Positions 7,838-16,375 of a DNA stretch of 64,000 nucleotides are shown piece after piece. The stretch lies in the NCBI RefSeq assembly GCF_012849095.1, contig NZ_CP051680.1, positions 1,178,001-1,242,000 of the forward strand. Reading direction: 5' to 3'. Every line of letters starts with the position of its first letter. The first letter of the stretch is position 1. The translations under genes and the position numbers were made by a program. Below the pieces are notes generated by a model. It saw only the letters and a list, made by a program, of their open reading frames with translations. It did not search any database and was not told the DNA's origin. The DNA comes from Cohnella herbarum. Its GTDB lineage: Bacteria > Bacillota > Bacilli > Paenibacillales > Paenibacillaceae.

Positions 7838-9313
7838 ATGTCGGACATTCTCGCGTTTGATCTTGGCGCAAGCAGCGGAAGAGCGTTGCTTGGCCGTCTG
7901 ACGGACGGCAAGATCGAGGTGGAGGAGCTTCATCGCTTCTCCAATGATCCGGTGCAAGTGGGCGACCGCCTGTACTGGGATATTTTGCGGCTTTATCATG
8001 AGATTAAACAAGGGCTCCTGAAAGCCAAGCATCAAGGCATATCGCTGCATAGCATGGGCATCGACTCGTGGGCCGTCGACTTCGGTTTCATCGGCAAGAA
8101 CGGAGAATTGATCGGAAACCCTTATCATTATAGGGACCGTCATACGGAAGGCGCCATGGAGAGCTTGTTTACGCGAATTCCTCCTCACGTCATTTTCGCC
8201 CGCACGGGAATTCAATTTCTGCCGTTTAATACGATCTACCAGCTCTACGCGCTAAAAGAAGCAAAATCGCCGTTACTCAAGGACGGCAACCGTTTCTTAA
8301 TGATTCCGGATATTCTGAGATATTTCTTGACCGGCGAAATGCATAACGAATTCTCGAACGCAACGACGACGCAATTGTTCAATCCTATCGAAGGGACATG
8401 GGATTCCGAGTTGCTGCGGCTGCTGGACCTTCCAAGATCCTGGTTCGGGGATGTATTGCAACCGGGGGAAAAAGCCGGTTCGATTCAACCTTCCGTCTGC
8501 GAGGAGCTTGGCATTCCGTCGATTCCGGTGTATGCGGTAGCCGAGCATGATACGGGCTCCGCGGTTGCGGCCGTTCCGGCTACGGAGAAGTCCTTCGCGT
8601 ATTTGAGCTGCGGAACATGGTCTCTTATGGGAACGGAAGTGGATAAGCCTGTTCTTCATGATCTCGCTTTGAAGCTGAATTTCACGAACGAGGGCGGCGT
8701 GGCGGATACTTACCGGCTGCTGAAGAACATCATGGGTTTGTGGATTTTACAAGAATGCCGCCGGGAATGGGAAAGAGCAGGAGAATCCTATTCGTTCCCC
8801 GAATTGGTTCAGATGGCTTCGGGCGCGAAGTCGTTCGCTGCTTTCATCGATCCCGACGATTCGTTGTTCCTTCCGCCGGGCGACATGCCGTCGCGCATTG
8901 CGCAATACTGTCAACAAACCGGCCAACAGGCTCCCGAGACTACGGGCGAGATCGTTCGTTGCATTCTGGAAAGCTTGGCGCTGAAATACCGGCAGGTGTT
9001 CGAATTGACGGAACGGTTGTCTGGACAGAGCTTTAACGGTTTGCACATGGTCGGCGGAGGCATTCAGAATACGTTGCTCTGTCAATGGACGGCTAACGCG
9101 ATCGGCAAATCGGTGTGGGCAGGACCTTCCGAGGGTAGCGCGATCGGGAATTTGGTCGTACAATGGATTGCCCGGGGCGAGTTCGCGGACATCTGGGAAG
9201 CGCGCAGAGCGATTCGGGAATCTTTCCCGATCACCGTGTACGAACCGGAGGAAAGCGAAGCTTGGAACGCGGCATATATCCGGTTCCTTACGATAACGGG
9301 TGTGACTGAATAA
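7838..9313 (+). CDS. rhaB: L-rhamnulokinase
   Basis: Phosphorylates L-rhamnulose to L-rhamnulose 1-phosphate. A 491-residue FGGY-family kinase with the N-terminal phosphate loop AFDLGASSGRALLG, the sugar-binding part GIDSWAVDFG, LSCGTWSLMGTE, and the C-terminal ATP-binding segment MVGGGIQNTLLCQWTANA followed by GPSEGSAIGN. The ATG preceded by AAGGGTGAT is preferred over a GTG nine bases upstream, because the ribosome binding site overlaps that GTG and the family begins close to this Met. Confidence 0.94.
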   Translation: MSDILAFDLGASSGRALLGRLTDGKIEVEELHRFSNDPVQVGDRLYWDILRLYHEIKQGLLKAKHQGISLHSMGIDSWAVDFGFIGKNGELIGNPYHYRDRHTEGAMESLFTRIPPHVIFARTGIQFLPFNTIYQLYALKEAKSPLLKDGNRFLMIPDILRYFLTGEMHNEFSNATTTQLFNPIEGTWDSELLRLLDLPRSWFGDVLQPGEKAGSIQPSVCEELGIPSIPVYAVAEHDTGSAVAAVPATEKSFAYLSCGTWSLMGTEVDKPVLHDLALKLNFTNEGGVADTYRLLKNIMGLWILQECRREWERAGESYSFPELVQMASGAKSFAAFIDPDDSLFLPPGDMPSRIAQYCQQTGQQAPETTGEIVRCILESLALKYRQVFELTERLSGQSFNGLHMVGGGIQNTLLCQWTANAIGKSVWAGPSEGSAIGNLVVQWIARGEFADIWEARRAIRESFPITVYEPEESEAWNAAYIRFLTITGVTE

Positions 9314-9339
9314 TATAGGTTCGTGAAAAGAGGGCAGAC

Positions 9340-10104
9340 ATGCTAGTTGCGGAGCGCTATGAGAAAATTGTGGGCCTGGTGAACGAAAGAGGAAGCATAC
9401 GGGTATCCGAGTTGAGCGATCTGTGCCAAGTGACGGAAGAGACGATCCGCAGAGACCTGGATCGCCTCGAGCAAGCGGGGCGGCTTCGCCGCTCCCACGG
9501 AGGAGCGGTGAGCGTGAAGGATGCGACGTTGCATCCGGAAATTCCTTACGCCGTTCGTGAAATCACGAACGCGGACGAGAAGAAACGCATCGCGCTGGAA
9601 GCGATCAAGCGGATTCAACCCAAAGATCGGATTCTGCTCGACGCAAGCTCGACGGCTTGGTATATGGCAACGGACGTACCGGACGACTTCTTAACCGTGT
9701 TAACCAATTCGATCAAAGTCGCGACGGAGCTTAGCAGCAAGGAGAAGATCGAAGTGATCTCGACGGGGGGCATCCTTGCCCAGCGTTCGTTATCCTTCGT
9801 CGGCCCTCTAGCGGAAAGGTCGTTAGATGCTTACCATGTCGATAAAGTGTTCTTATCGTGCAAAGGCGTTCACCTGGACCGGGGAATCAGCGAATCCAAC
9901 GAACTGCAAGCGCGTATCAAGCAACGGATGATCGGAATGGCCGACGAGGTTATTTTGTTGGCGGATTCCAGCAAATTCGGGGTGCAGGCGTTTACTCACG
10001 TTGCCGATCTATCCGACGTAGATGTCATTATTACCGATCGCAGGATGGCAGCGGAGACGATCGAACAGCTCGAAAACAAAGGAATCACCGTCATTACGGT
10101 TTAG
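9340..10104 (+). CDS. DeoR/GlpR-family transcriptional regulator, probable rhamnose repressor
   Basis: A 254-residue protein: an N-terminal winged helix (ERYEKIVGLVNERGSIRVSE, TEETIRRDLDRLEQAGRL, HGGAV) and a C-terminal DeoR effector-binding domain of ribose-5-phosphate-isomerase-like fold (LLDASSTAWYMA, VLTNSIKVATEL, STGGIL, DKVFLSCKGV, ILLADSSKFG). Such regulators usually sense a phosphorylated sugar intermediate. It ends the rhamnose operon 26 bases after rhaB, like B. subtilis RhaR (YulB), so rhamnulose 1-phosphate is the likely effector and the inverted repeats before rhaEW the likely targets. The ligand and targets are inferred. Confidence 0.88.
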   Translation: MLVAERYEKIVGLVNERGSIRVSELSDLCQVTEETIRRDLDRLEQAGRLRRSHGGAVSVKDATLHPEIPYAVREITNADEKKRIALEAIKRIQPKDRILLDASSTAWYMATDVPDDFLTVLTNSIKVATELSSKEKIEVISTGGILAQRSLSFVGPLAERSLDAYHVDKVFLSCKGVHLDRGISESNELQARIKQRMIGMADEVILLADSSKFGVQAFTHVADLSDVDVIITDRRMAAETIEQLENKGITVITV

Positions 10105-10133
10105 GACTCTTGAACGGTATACTAAGCAAGCTA

Positions 10134-10178
10134 TAAAGGGAATCGTAACGTGGAACGTATCAGGTGCGATTCCCTTTA
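10134..10178 (+). terminator. Hairpin between the rhamnose and lactate operons, weak terminator
   Basis: A 12-bp perfect stem (TAAAGGGAATCG / CGATTCCCTTTA) with a 21-base loop. The tract after it is A-rich then mixed (AATCTCGCG), without a proper T-run, so termination may be leaky and allow read-through from the rhamnose genes into lutABC. Confidence 0.45.
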
Positions 10179-10269
10179 AATCTCGCGTTAAGTTTTCCGC
10201 ATTTTTCGCTTTAAACATGTCTGATAACCTGATAATATGAAACTAATAGCTGATTAAGAGAGGTGCAGC

Positions 10270-10992
10270 ATGAAAGTTTCCTTATTCATAACTTGCCTAA
10301 GCGATGCGATCTACCCGAGAGTCGGGGAAGCGATGGTCCGGTTGTTGGCGAGATACGGCGTTCATTTGGAATTTCCTAAAGTGCAGACTTGTTGCGGACA
10401 GCCGGCCTATAATAGCGGTTATTGGAAGGAAGCGCGCGCAACCGCGACGACGATCATCGAAGCGTTCGAGGATTGCGACTTCGTCATCTCCCCGTCGGGC
10501 TCCTGCACGGGCATGATTCACCATTATCCGAAGCTGTTCGAGGACGATAAAGTCATGTACGAGAAAGCGATGAAGCTTCAGAGCAAATCCTACGAGTTTA
10601 CGCAATTTCTCGTTCAAGTGTTGGGCGTGAAGGATGTCGGAGCGACGTTCCCGCACAAAGTCACCTACCATCCTTCTTGTCACGGCAGCCGAATCCTCGG
10701 CGTTAAAGACGAACCGATGGAACTGATGAGCCACGTAAAAGGGATGGAACTCGTCCCCTTGCCGCATGCGGAAGATTGCTGCGGGTTCGGAGGAACGTTC
10801 GCCGTGAAGATGTCGGACATTTCCGGCGCCATGGTCACGGAGAAAGCCGATCACGTCAAAGCAACGGAAGCCGAGGTGTTGGTCGGGCTGGATATGGCTT
10901 GCTTGATGAATATCGGCGGCAACCTGCGGTATCGCAACGAACCGGTCCGAGTCATGCACTTGGCGGAGCTTCTATACGAAGGGGTGAAGTAG
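10270..10992 (+). CDS. lutA: L-lactate oxidation iron-sulfur protein LutA (YkgE family)
   Basis: Subunit of the LutABC complex that oxidises L-lactate to pyruvate. The 240-residue protein has two CCG domains (CX~30CCG type): FITCLSDAIYPRV then TCCGQPAYNSG, and YHPSCHGSR then DCCGFGGTFAVK, whose cysteines bind Fe-S clusters. The ATG has AGAGAGGTG upstream. It starts a three-gene operon with lutB after one base. Its place right behind the rhamnose genes makes sense, because RhaEW yields L-lactate. Confidence 0.92.
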   Translation: MKVSLFITCLSDAIYPRVGEAMVRLLARYGVHLEFPKVQTCCGQPAYNSGYWKEARATATTIIEAFEDCDFVISPSGSCTGMIHHYPKLFEDDKVMYEKAMKLQSKSYEFTQFLVQVLGVKDVGATFPHKVTYHPSCHGSRILGVKDEPMELMSHVKGMELVPLPHAEDCCGFGGTFAVKMSDISGAMVTEKADHVKATEAEVLVGLDMACLMNIGGNLRYRNEPVRVMHLAELLYEGVK

Positions 10993-10993
10993 C

Positions 10994-12526
10994 ATGGGTC
11001 ACGGAGCAACGGCGCATCCCGATGGAGCGACGGTTAAGGCGCGCGCGGAGTTAGCGCTGAATAACGATTTTCTTCGCAAGGCCGTTAAGTTTACGACCGA
11101 GAGGTTAAAGAACGGCAAGCTGAAAGCGACGGAAGAGCACGGCAATTGGGAAGAGTGGCGCGAGCGCGGACGGCAAATCCGTCTTCACACGATCGCCCAT
11201 CTCGATTACTATCTCAACGAGTTCGTAAACAATGCCCGCGCGAACGGCGTTCATATTCATTTTGCGGATACCGCTCAAGACGCGGTCGACATCTCGCTAT
11301 CGATCGCGGAGAGAAAAAGCGCCAAATCCGTCGTGAAATCGAAGTCGATGGTATCGGAAGAGCTTCATCTGAACCATGCCCTCGAATCGATCGGCGTCGA
11401 GGCGATCGAGACGGATCTCGGCGAATACATTATTCAATTGGCCGGAGAAGCGCCTTCTCATATTATTATTCCGGCGATACACAAGAATCGCTTCCAGATC
11501 GCGGATCTGCTGTCCGAAGACGCGGGAGAGAAGCTGGAAGCGGATACGAAGGTTCTAGCCGGTTACGTTCGTAGAAGATTACGCGCCAAATTCCTGGAAG
11601 CGGATATCGGAATGACGGGCTGCAACTTCGCGATCGCCGAGACGGGTTCGATGGTTTTGTTCGAGAACGAAGGCAACGCGCGCATGGTTACCACGCTGCC
11701 GAAAACGCAGATTACGCTTATGGGAATGGAACGGATTATTCCTTCCTGGGCGGATCTGGAAGTCATGGCGACTTTGCTGCCTCGTTCCGCGACCGGACAG
11801 AAGTTGACGATGTACATGTCGGGGATCACGGGGCCGCGCCGGACGGAAGATGCGGACGGTCCGGATGAAATGCATATCATTATCGTCGATAACGGACGAT
11901 CTCTACAGCTTGGCGACCCGGAGTTTCAAGAGCTGCTGAACTGTATCCGTTGCGGCGCTTGTTTGAACGCTTGCCCGGTTTACCGTCATATCGGAGGCCA
12001 TGCTTACGGGGGAACCTATAGCGGACCGATCGGAGCCGTTTTGACTCCTTCCCTGCAGAAGAACATTGCCGAATGGGACGATATCGCGAACGCCTCCAGT
12101 TTGTGCGGAGCCTGTTACGAAGCGTGCCCGGTGAAAATTCCGCTGCACGATATGCTCGTCTATTTGCGCAGGCGCAAAGTGGAAGCAGGCCACGGGAATA
12201 AGATCGAGGGAGCCGGCATGGCGGGCTTCGGGACGTTGTTGTCTAAATCCGGACGGTTCAAAACCATCTTGAAGCTCGGTAAATTCGGTCAGAAGCTCGT
12301 TGCCCGCGATGGCGAAATTCGCCTGAAGGTCGGCCCGTTGAAGGGCTGGAACACTTACAGGGTTACGCCGAGTTTGCCGAAAAAATCATTCCGCGATCAA
12401 TGGGGAACGCTCGACGCGGAAATTCGCAACGGTCTGAAGGAAATGGCTCCGGATATGAAGAACCGGATGGAGCAAATCGTTAAGGATCGCGCGAAAGGAG
12501 GCCACGACGGACATGGACACAGCTAA
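10994..12526 (+). CDS. lutB: L-lactate oxidation iron-sulfur protein LutB
   Basis: Central subunit of the lactate utilisation complex. The 510-residue protein has an N-terminal LUD domain (HIHFADTAQDAVDIS, KSMVSEELHLNHALE, GCNFAIAETGS, then ALLPRSATGQKLT) and a C-terminal ferredoxin-like part with two 4Fe-4S motifs, CIRCGACLNACPVY and CGACYEACPVKIP. It begins one base after the lutA stop; GAAGGGGTG at the lutA end is its ribosome binding site. The C-terminal tail (GGHDGHGHS) is His/Gly-rich and overlaps lutC by 14 bases, which implies coupled translation. Confidence 0.93.
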   Translation: MGHGATAHPDGATVKARAELALNNDFLRKAVKFTTERLKNGKLKATEEHGNWEEWRERGRQIRLHTIAHLDYYLNEFVNNARANGVHIHFADTAQDAVDISLSIAERKSAKSVVKSKSMVSEELHLNHALESIGVEAIETDLGEYIIQLAGEAPSHIIIPAIHKNRFQIADLLSEDAGEKLEADTKVLAGYVRRRLRAKFLEADIGMTGCNFAIAETGSMVLFENEGNARMVTTLPKTQITLMGMERIIPSWADLEVMATLLPRSATGQKLTMYMSGITGPRRTEDADGPDEMHIIIVDNGRSLQLGDPEFQELLNCIRCGACLNACPVYRHIGGHAYGGTYSGPIGAVLTPSLQKNIAEWDDIANASSLCGACYEACPVKIPLHDMLVYLRRRKVEAGHGNKIEGAGMAGFGTLLSKSGRFKTILKLGKFGQKLVARDGEIRLKVGPLKGWNTYRVTPSLPKKSFRDQWGTLDAEIRNGLKEMAPDMKNRMEQIVKDRAKGGHDGHGHS

Positions 12527-13244
12527 AGCCCATCAAGAGTGGTTAAAGGAAATGGAAGCGAAATCTCGCTCCAAGCAGATCAGCTTCATGGACGGCATCT
12601 CCGCCAAGCTGAGAAGACCGATGGTTTCCGAGCCTCCGCGCCATCCATACCGGGGATCTCCCGACTTCTGGAACGCTTACGAATGGAACGAGCAAGAAAG
12701 AATCGACAAGTTTACGGAAAATTTCAAAAGCGTAGGCGGTCACGTGGAGCGCTTGGGTTCGATGGAGGATGTTCGCCGTTTTATCGCGGACAAAGCGACA
12801 GAGATGGGAGCTCACTATCTCATTCGGCAGAATCAACCGGAGCTCGAGGCTCTCGGACTGGAATCCGAGCTGCCCGACGCTAAAATATCGGTATGGAATA
12901 CCGATCCCGAAGAGCAGTGGAAAGCGAGAGCGGCCGAAGCGGATATTGGTGTCGTGCTCGTGGATCACGCGGCTGCTTATACGAGCTCGATGGTCGTGTT
13001 GTCGGCCGAGAACAAAGGGCGTTCCGTCAGTTTGCTGCCTACGGTACTAATGGCGATTATTCCCGTCGATCGGTTGAAGACACGAATGGGCGAAGTAATG
13101 GTTCGATTCGACGAAGGCGGGCGCGAGAGTTTGCCGGCAGGTATCCATTTCATCTCCGGCCCAAGCCGTTCCTCGGACATCGAGAACGATCTGACGATCG
13201 GCGTACACGGTCCCGGAGTCGTATACGCGCTGATCGTTGGATGA
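12513..13244 (+). CDS. lutC: Lactate utilisation protein LutC (LUD domain)
   Basis: Third component of the L-lactate-oxidising complex; 243 residues with the LUD fold in the C-terminal two thirds (ADIGVVLVDHAAAYTSSMV, SLLPTVLMAIIPVDRL, HFISGPSRSSDIENDLTIG, VHGPGVVYALIVG). The start lies inside the end of lutB and is served by the AAAGGAGG within lutB. Codon usage and GC match the neighbours. Confidence 0.92.
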   Translation: MDTAKAHQEWLKEMEAKSRSKQISFMDGISAKLRRPMVSEPPRHPYRGSPDFWNAYEWNEQERIDKFTENFKSVGGHVERLGSMEDVRRFIADKATEMGAHYLIRQNQPELEALGLESELPDAKISVWNTDPEEQWKARAAEADIGVVLVDHAAAYTSSMVVLSAENKGRSVSLLPTVLMAIIPVDRLKTRMGEVMVRFDEGGRESLPAGIHFISGPSRSSDIENDLTIGVHGPGVVYALIVG

Positions 13245-13262
13245 GACGGAGGTTGAGATCGG

Positions 13263-13979
13263 TTGGAGATGACCCGGTTAACGAAGCGGAATCATTATGA
13301 GGAAATCAAGGATCAGTTGCTGCGGATGATCGTGGACGGCAAGCTTAAAGTCGGCGACAAGCTTCCTTCGACGAAAGAAATGTCCGAGAGCTTCGGCGTG
13401 GGACGCTCGACGACAAGAGAAGCTTTAAGCGCTCTTAAAGCGATGGGGCTTATCGAAATCCGCCAGGGCGGCGGGTGTCGGGTCATCAACAACGCGCCGA
13501 CGTCTACGACGGATATTTCGCTGCCCGAGTTGGATTCCTTGCGGATGAACAGAAGCACCTTATTGGAGTTGCTGGAAGCGCGTCAATCGTTGGAAGTATC
13601 CAATGCGGCGATCGCGGCGACGAAGAGGACGGATCAAGATCTGGCGGAATTCGCCGCGCTCATTCAAGAGATGGAAGGATCGGTCGGACACGATCTCGAA
13701 GGCGAACGAACGGATCTCCTTTTCCACCTCACGTTAGCCAGGGCGACTCACAACTCGATTATGCTTCGTTTGTTCGAATCGATCGCGAACCAGTTGGAAA
13801 CCGCGATCCGGGAAATTCGCCGAGTGGAGCTCTATTCGAATCAACGGGTCGCGGAGCAGCTTTACCGGGAGCATCTTGCAATCTACGAAGCGGTTCGGAA
13901 TCGGGATTCCGAGCTTGCGGCTCAGACGATGAAGCAGCATTTGCAGCATGTGGAGAACATTCTGATGAAATATATATGA
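13263..13979 (+). CDS. GntR-family (FadR subfamily) regulator, probable LutR
   Basis: A 238-residue regulator with an N-terminal winged helix (YEEIKDQLLRMIVDGKLKVG, LPSTKEMSESFGVGRSTTRE, MGLIEIRQGGG) and an all-helical FCD effector domain (LLELLEARQSLEVSNAAIAA, LFHLTLARATHNSIML, HLAIYEAVRNRD). Regulators of this type control lactate operons (LutR in B. subtilis, LldR elsewhere) and respond to L-lactate. TTG is proposed as start because GGAGG sits ten bases before it; an ATG two codons later is the alternative. It follows lutC by 18 bases and precedes a terminator, so it is probably the last gene of the lut operon. Confidence 0.87.
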   Translation: MEMTRLTKRNHYEEIKDQLLRMIVDGKLKVGDKLPSTKEMSESFGVGRSTTREALSALKAMGLIEIRQGGGCRVINNAPTSTTDISLPELDSLRMNRSTLLELLEARQSLEVSNAAIAATKRTDQDLAEFAALIQEMEGSVGHDLEGERTDLLFHLTLARATHNSIMLRLFESIANQLETAIREIRRVELYSNQRVAEQLYREHLAIYEAVRNRDSELAAQTMKQHLQHVENILMKYI

Positions 13980-13989
13980 AGCGTGCGAT

Positions 13990-14019
13990 CGAGCCTGAGC
14001 AACCGGGCTCGTTTTTTTT
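13990..14019 (+). terminator. Rho-independent terminator of the lut operon
   Basis: An 8-bp stem CGAGCCTG / CGGGCTCG (one G-U pair), loop AGCAAC, followed by eight T residues. Confidence 0.9.
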
Positions 14020-14145
14020 GTTCCAGAAATTGTGTTCTAGAAATTTCGCTTATTATTTCTGAAATTTTTACCGAATTAACGTTCCCCCGTAGGGAAATCG
14101 CATTAGGATTCGCTTAGTATTTTGGGCTCGCTAAACCAGCTTCCA

Positions 14146-14331
14146 TCTAACGGAGGTAGCAGACGTTATTCTGTTCAAAAAGGCTCTTTTCAAAATCTAA
14201 CGGAAATGCGCGCTCTTATTGCGTGTTTTTTAGTGAAAACTTGCTCATTGAGCATAAATAGGGGCTCGTATCTCCATTAGAATTTTAAAACACTTGTTTT
14301 CGACCAAATAGGGGCTGTGGTTGCCGTTAGA
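14146..14331. repeat. Four-unit inverted intergenic repeat (25-bp units, 50-bp spacing)
   Basis: The 424-base gap between the lut operon and the next gene holds no ORF but is dominated by this structure. Two forward 25-base units (14146-14170, 14196-14220) begin TCTAACGGA and end TTATT. Two reverse-complement units (14257-14281, 14307-14331) end in CCATTAGA or CCGTTAGA. Within each pair the units are exactly 50 bases apart, and the 25-base linkers are also related when one is reverse-complemented (14 of 25 identical). The whole is therefore a large imperfect fold-back of two ~75-base arms around a 36-base centre. A further copy of the first arm lies at 63625-63679. Confidence 0.85.
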
Positions 14332-14443
14332 AACCAAGCCTAGCTTTCTTCGTTCAGTCTATTAGTCGCATTACAACTTTTCTGGAAAATTTACGTCTAT
14401 ATCGAAGAGACTAGAAATTAGAAATAGGACGGAGTGGTCGAAG

Positions 14444-15910
14444 GTGGAAGTAAGTAAAACTTGGTCATGGAAAATGATATTGGTGCTGATCGTAGCCTTT
14501 TTAGCCGAATGGGGATTTCCCTGGTCCTCCAATGCGAGCGGGAAAGAGTTATCGACTCCATCCAATAAGCTCTTCTCGAATGTAACGCAGATAGAAGCGG
14601 GGCAGTTCGACGGATTTGCGGTAAAGGAAGACGGGAGCGCTTGGGCGTGGGGGGCGTATAATGCGTCCAAAGTTTATTACGCGAATTCATCCGCATTCTC
14701 GCCGGTCAAATTACCTATCGAGCAAGTGAAACAAATTTCGAGGGGCGATCGCTTCTATTTAGTATTGAAAAAAGACGGAACGGTATGGGCAAGCGGCGCG
14801 AATGAACATGGTCAGCTCGGAAACGGCGTACAAAACGACAATATAAGTCTTGAGCCTATTCAAGTCAAAGGATTATCGGGCATTAAAGCTATTTCCGCCG
14901 GTAGTACTCACGGTTTGGCAATAGACGAAGAAGGAAAGGTGTGGGCATGGGGAGGAAACGATCAAGGGCAACTAGGCATCGATTCTCGTAATAACGCGCT
15001 ACTACCGGTTAAGGTCGAGGGTTTGCCACCAATTGTCGCGCTCGATGCGGGTCAATTCGGGTCGATTGCGCTTGATAACGGCGGCGTGATTTGGTCCTGG
15101 GGCATTAAGAAATATACGGCTAACGCGACCGATGAAGTTCGCCCGCCTGCCAGATTAACGGGTAACGGCGAATTCGCCGCGGTTGCCGATGCCGGAGATA
15201 AGGGAGTTGCGTTAAGCTTTAATGGTACGGTATGGACGTGGAGTAATTATTCTCCCGATCAATCAACCGTTCTATTGCAGCCGGTTCAAGTGAAAGATCT
15301 ATCGGACATCATCTCGATATCCTCCTACTCCGCCGTGAAATCGGACGGCACAGTCTGGCAATGGCAAAATGACCAAAACGGCGGTACGTATAAACAGGTT
15401 AGCGGAATTGAAAAAGCCGCAAAGGTAAGCGATGCCTGGAGTCATCATTTCGCATTGTTGGAAGACGGACGCGTGATGTCTTGGGGACAGAATTTTTTTG
15501 GCAATACAGGCTTAGGCGTAATAGATGAAAGGATCGAAACGCCTCAACCGATTCCTAATCCGATTCGGATCGTATTGAATGGCGAAGAAGTAACTATGCC
15601 GGTTCCGCCGATCGTCGTCAATCAATCGACCTACGTGCCTCTTCGGGGCGTTTTCGAGAAAATAGGCGTAAAAGTAAAATGGGACGTTCCTACAAGATCG
15701 GTAATGGCGAGCAAAGGAGATACGACGATCGTCTTGAACTCCGTAACGGGCGAAACGTCGGTTAACGGCAAAGTGATTCCCTCCGATCAGAAGCCGATTT
15801 CCTTAAGAGGAAGCATGATGGTGCCGCTAAGGGTGATCGGAGAGACGATTGGGGCTAAAGTGGATTGGGAGCCGGCAACCTATTCGATTACGATTGAGCA
15901 AGGCGAATAA
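14444..15910 (+). CDS. Secreted RCC1-repeat protein with C-terminal stalk (copper amine oxidase N-like) domain
   Basis: A 488-residue exported protein. A hydrophobic signal segment (MILVLIVAFLAEWGF) is followed by about six RCC1-type beta-propeller repeats carrying the family pattern (AWGAYN, LVLKKDGTVWASGANEHGQL, AIDEEGKVWAWGGNDQGQL, VKSDGTVWQW, LLEDGRVMSWGQN). The last ~120 residues are a 'copper_amine_oxidase N-terminal' stalk domain (NQSTYVPLRGVFEKIGVKV, MMVPLRVIGETIGAKVDW), typical of Paenibacillus cell-surface proteins. A GTG start with ACGGAG upstream is used; ATG ten codons later is the alternative. Role unknown; a surface or wall-associated interaction scaffold is plausible. Confidence 0.88.
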   Translation: MEVSKTWSWKMILVLIVAFLAEWGFPWSSNASGKELSTPSNKLFSNVTQIEAGQFDGFAVKEDGSAWAWGAYNASKVYYANSSAFSPVKLPIEQVKQISRGDRFYLVLKKDGTVWASGANEHGQLGNGVQNDNISLEPIQVKGLSGIKAISAGSTHGLAIDEEGKVWAWGGNDQGQLGIDSRNNALLPVKVEGLPPIVALDAGQFGSIALDNGGVIWSWGIKKYTANATDEVRPPARLTGNGEFAAVADAGDKGVALSFNGTVWTWSNYSPDQSTVLLQPVQVKDLSDIISISSYSAVKSDGTVWQWQNDQNGGTYKQVSGIEKAAKVSDAWSHHFALLEDGRVMSWGQNFFGNTGLGVIDERIETPQPIPNPIRIVLNGEEVTMPVPPIVVNQSTYVPLRGVFEKIGVKVKWDVPTRSVMASKGDTTIVLNSVTGETSVNGKVIPSDQKPISLRGSMMVPLRVIGETIGAKVDWEPATYSITIEQGE

Positions 15911-15989
15911 CACTAAGGCGATGACTAAGGACGATTAGAGTGTGGCGCAATAACGATCAATAACGATCATGATCTTCTTGTTAGGATGT

Positions 15990-16235
15990 TCAGTGATTCG
16001 GCAAAGTCGCAGGGCAACGAGAGTTGCCCTCTTTTGCATTCGCGGATTGGTTTCTGTCGATCCGATTAAACCAATTCGAAGGGAGTATTTTCGATAGTCC
16101 TCGTAAGGGAGCTCCCCGATTGTAACGATGCTCCGATTCCCACTGTTGCCGATCCGATTGCTCTTGAATCAACCGTTCCCATTCCGCGTGACGTTGCTCC
16201 GACAAGTCTCGTAAGTCTTGATAATGGTTAAACAT
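15990..16235 (-). CDS. Small hypothetical protein, 81 residues
   Basis: No family is recognised. The product starts MFNHYQDLRDLSEQRHAEWE and is rich in Gln, Arg and charged residues, with no membrane segment. It is called as a gene because AAGGAGG lies eight bases before its ATG, in a region otherwise without coding potential. It is divergent from the SgrR-like gene. The last ~15 codons overlap a hairpin that could terminate plus-strand transcription, so the C-terminus is composition-wise odd. Confidence 0.6.
   Translation of the reverse strand: MFNHYQDLRDLSEQRHAEWERLIQEQSDRQQWESEHRYNRGAPLRGLSKILPSNWFNRIDRNQSANAKEGNSRCPATLPNH
16011..16034 (+). terminator. Hairpin terminator for the RCC1 gene (plus strand)
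   Basis: AGGGCAAC / GTTGCCCT stem with a 4-base loop followed by CTTTT on the plus strand. It lies about 100 bases after the RCC1 gene and within the 3' end of the small minus-strand ORF. Confidence 0.55.
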
Positions 16236-16375
16236 ATTGACTGCCTCCTTGCGATGCTTTATGAATTTGATTATGCTGTAAGTAAAAGAGGAAAAAAAGT
16301 GAACAGTTCCGGTTTCCTATTTCCCCTTTTACGAAATGTCGAAAATGAACCCGATACGGGGGAGGTTTTCCATTG

